Source: Acidimicrobiia bacterium (GTDB taxonomy: Bacteria; Actinomycetota; Acidimicrobiia; Acidimicrobiales; Acidimicrobilacustridaceae). Taken from it: a stretch of DNA of 5,646 bases. The stretch covers positions 1 to 5,646 of the forward strand of contig JAEMTX010000125.1 of the NCBI GenBank assembly GCA_016462055.1. Direction: 5' to 3'. Of the stretch, positions 4,048 through 5,646 are shown one piece after another (positions within the stretch are counted from its first letter, which is position 1; every line of letters starts with the position of its first letter). The notes under the pieces are model-generated. The model had not been told where the DNA came from. It saw only the letters and a program-made list of their open reading frames with translations, and did not search any database. The position numbers were made by a program, and so were the translations under genes.

Positions 4048-4884
4048 ATGGCTCTTCGTAAACGCAAACCGACTAGCCCCGGCCGTCGTTTCCAGACTGT
4101 CTCCGATTTTGCGGAGATCACAAAGGACACGCCGGAACGGTCGCTCCTCGTCCCCAAGCACCGCACTGGTGGTCGTAATAGTTACGGCCGCAAGACAGCT
4201 CGTCATAAGGGCGGCGGTCACAAGCAGCGTTACCGTCTTGTCGACTTCCGTCGCGTCAAGGATGGCGTTCCCGCCTCTGTCGCTGCGATCGAATACGACC
4301 CGAACCGCACCTGCCGTATCGCGCTGCTGCACTACCACGACGGAGCGAAGAGTTACATCCTCGCCCCGAAGGGTGTGCAGGTTGGCGACATTCTGCAAAG
4401 TGGCCAGGGTTCAGACATCCGTCCGGGTAACGCGCTTCCGCTGCGTTACATCCCGGTCGGTACCGTCGTGCACAACGTCGAACTCAAGCCCGGTGGTGGC
4501 GGAAAGATGGGCCGTAGCGCCGGCATGAGCATTCAGCTCGTTGCCAAAGAAGGCGATTACGCCACTCTTCGTCTTCCAAGCACCGAAATGCGTCGAGTTC
4601 CGATCGACTGCCGCGCCACTGTCGGTGAAGTTGGTAACTCCGAACATGAACTCATCAAGATCGGTAAGGCCGGTCGTAACCGTTGGAAGGGCGTTAAGCC
4701 TCAAACCCGCGGTGTGGCCATGAACCCGGTCGACCATCCACATGGTGGTGGTGAAGGTAAGACCTCCGGCGGTCGTCATCCCGTGTCTCCTTGGGGCAAG
4801 CCCGAAGGTCGTACACGCGACAAGACCAAGCCGTCTCAGAAACTCATTGTCCGTCGTCGCCGCACCCGCGGCTCGCGGCGTTAG
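4048..4884 (+). CDS. rplB: 50S ribosomal protein L2
   Basis: This encodes 278 aa, the standard bacterial L2 length. L2 is an essential rRNA-binding protein needed for subunit association, tRNA binding and peptidyl-transferase activity. The N-terminal part has KHRTGGRNSYGRKTARHKGGGHKQRYRLVDF (37-67). The OB-fold/SH3-like core includes VAAIEYDPNRTCRIALLHYHDGAKSYILAP (78-107) and GNALPLRYIPVGTVVHNVELKPGGGGKMGRSAG (127-159). The C-terminal signature MNPVDHPHGGGEGK (225-238) contains His230, matching the functionally critical His229 of E. coli, and the tail is basic (RRRRTRGSRR). ATG 4048 is supported by AAGGA at 4040-4044, which overlaps the rplW stop codon. Nothing unusual is seen. Confidence 0.98.
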   Translation: MALRKRKPTSPGRRFQTVSDFAEITKDTPERSLLVPKHRTGGRNSYGRKTARHKGGGHKQRYRLVDFRRVKDGVPASVAAIEYDPNRTCRIALLHYHDGAKSYILAPKGVQVGDILQSGQGSDIRPGNALPLRYIPVGTVVHNVELKPGGGGKMGRSAGMSIQLVAKEGDYATLRLPSTEMRRVPIDCRATVGEVGNSEHELIKIGKAGRNRWKGVKPQTRGVAMNPVDHPHGGGEGKTSGGRHPVSPWGKPEGRTRDKTKPSQKLIVRRRRTRGSRR

Positions 4885-4895
4885 GAGAGGACGAA

Positions 4896-5174
4896 ATGCC
4901 TCGCAGCCTCAAAAAGGGTCCGTTTGTCGACGACCATCTTCTCAAGAAGGTCGACGCACTCAACGAACTGAACGAAAAGAAGGTCATCAAGACCTGGTCA
5001 CGTCGTTCCACGATCATCCCCGAGATGGTCGGTCACACGATGGCCGTTCACGATGGTCGCAAGCATGTCCCGGTGTATGTCACCGAGGCCATGGTTGGCC
5101 ACAAGCTTGGTGAGTTCGCGCCGACGCGAACCTTCCGGTTCCATGCTGGTCAAGAGAAGAAGGGACGCCGCTAA
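4896..5174 (+). CDS. rpsS: 30S ribosomal protein S19
   Basis: This encodes 92 aa, the standard S19 length. S19 lies in the head of the small subunit, partners S13 and contacts the A-site tRNA and inter-subunit bridges. The N-terminal MPRSLKKGPFVDDHLLKKV and the family signature MVGHTMAVHDGRKHVPVYVTEAMVGHKLGEFAPTRTF (44-80) are complete, and the C-terminal tail is basic (EKKGRR). ATG 4896 is 11 nt after the rplB stop, with a strong AGGAGAGG site at 4883-4890 beginning inside the rplB stop codon. The TAA stop shares one base with the rplV ATG. Confidence 0.98.
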   Translation: MPRSLKKGPFVDDHLLKKVDALNELNEKKVIKTWSRRSTIIPEMVGHTMAVHDGRKHVPVYVTEAMVGHKLGEFAPTRTFRFHAGQEKKGRR

Positions 5175-5646
5175 TGGCCTTCGGTGCGAAGACCAATGAG
5201 CGTCCCGGCGTCCGCGCCGAGGTCAAGTACGTCCGTTCATCGGCATACAAGGCCCGTGAGATTCTCAATCTCATCCGCGGACTCCCGGTAGCGCGAGCAC
5301 TTGAGGTGCTCGAACTTGCTGAACGCGACATCGCTCGCGTCGTTCTGAAGTGTCTCGAGTCGGCTATCGCCAACGCCGAGCACAACAACCAAATTCCTGC
5401 TGACGAATTGTTCGTTTCCGCATGCTTCGCCGACGAAGGCCCGACGCTTAAGCGTTGGCGTCCCCGTGCTCGTGGCCGTGCGACGCGTATCCGTAAGCGC
5501 ACCTGTCACATCACGATCATCGTGAGCCGTCTGGCTGCCGACGATCTTGAGAAGTTGCGTGAACGTGAAGCCGCAAGCGGTCGTGCCTCTGGTGGACGCG
5601 CTGCTGCTGACGCTCGCCGCGAACGCGTTGCCCGCAGCCGCCAGGC
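5174..5646 (+). CDS. rplV: 50S ribosomal protein L22 (partial, 3' end missing)
   Basis: An open frame of 157 codons begins at ATG 5174, overlapping the rpsS stop (TAATG), with AAGGGA at 5160-5165 as ribosome site. It is still open at the window edge. L22 touches all 23S domains and lines the exit tunnel. The core is complete: RAEVKYVRSSAYKAREILNLIRGLPVARALEVL (14-46), the LKCLESAIANAEHNN helix (58-72), the tunnel beta-hairpin DEGPTLKRWRPRARGRATRIRKRT (87-110), where macrolide-resistance changes occur in other species, and HITIIVS (112-118). After about residue 120 a charged extension rich in Ala, Arg and Glu begins and continues out of the window, so the protein exceeds the 110-115 aa core. 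Extended L22 tails are known in actinomycetes. The S3 gene would be expected next. Confidence 0.97.
   Translation, partial: MAFGAKTNERPGVRAEVKYVRSSAYKAREILNLIRGLPVARALEVLELAERDIARVVLKCLESAIANAEHNNQIPADELFVSACFADEGPTLKRWRPRARGRATRIRKRTCHITIIVSRLAADDLEKLREREAASGRASGGRAAADARRERVARSRQ

Noticed and set aside
1..5646. CRISPR arrays, tRNA or rRNA genes
   Set aside because: No regularly spaced direct repeats and no tRNA- or rRNA-like segments were seen on either strand.

Overview
The window is a bacterial str/S10 ribosomal-protein locus, read almost entirely on the + strand, that is interrupted by a non-ribosomal insert. It starts in the last 18 codons of tuf (EF-Tu) and continues with rpsJ (S10/NusE). 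After the interruption it runs rplC-rplD-rplW-rplB-rpsS-rplV (L3, L4, L23, L2, S19, L22), leaving the window inside the C-terminal tail of rplV. The moderately GC-rich coding sequence, the wording of the ribosomal proteins (for example GACATPGRVFKGTRMAGRMG-type L3 and a long Ala/Arg-rich L22 tail) and the type of toxin-antitoxin pair suggest an actinomycetote. An acidimicrobiial lineage (Ilumatobacter-like) is my best guess, but the sequence alone does not prove it.

Layout: 1-57 tuf end; 74-394 rpsJ; 419-454 a strong hairpin with a T-rich tail that reads as a rho-independent terminator; 549-1331 an NAD(P)-dependent short-chain dehydrogenase/reductase (SDR) with its own leader; 1339-2165 (minus strand) a two-gene toxin-antitoxin-like operon, with an unclassified antitoxin-like protein overlapping a PIN-domain toxin by 4 nt; 2174-2195 a perfect inverted repeat directly upstream of the antitoxin start, a probable operator; 2238-2266 a sigma70-type promoter candidate pointing at rplC; about 2273-2480 a roughly 200-nt untranslated leader with four strong hairpins, two of them capped by UNCG tetraloops; 2481-5646 the rest of the S10 operon, with stop/start overlaps or gaps of 11 nt or less.

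In most bacteria rpsJ is the first gene of the S10 operon and is co-transcribed with rplC. Here a terminator, an SDR gene and a toxin-antitoxin module separate them, so rpsJ is grouped with tuf (the str side). The L3-L4-L23-L2-S19-L22 run appears to have its own promoter and a highly structured leader RNA. That leader is the best candidate in the window for an undescribed element, possibly an autoregulatory ribosomal-protein leader. The toxin-antitoxin genes run divergently from rplC and convergently with the SDR, whose stop codon lies 7 nt from the toxin stop.
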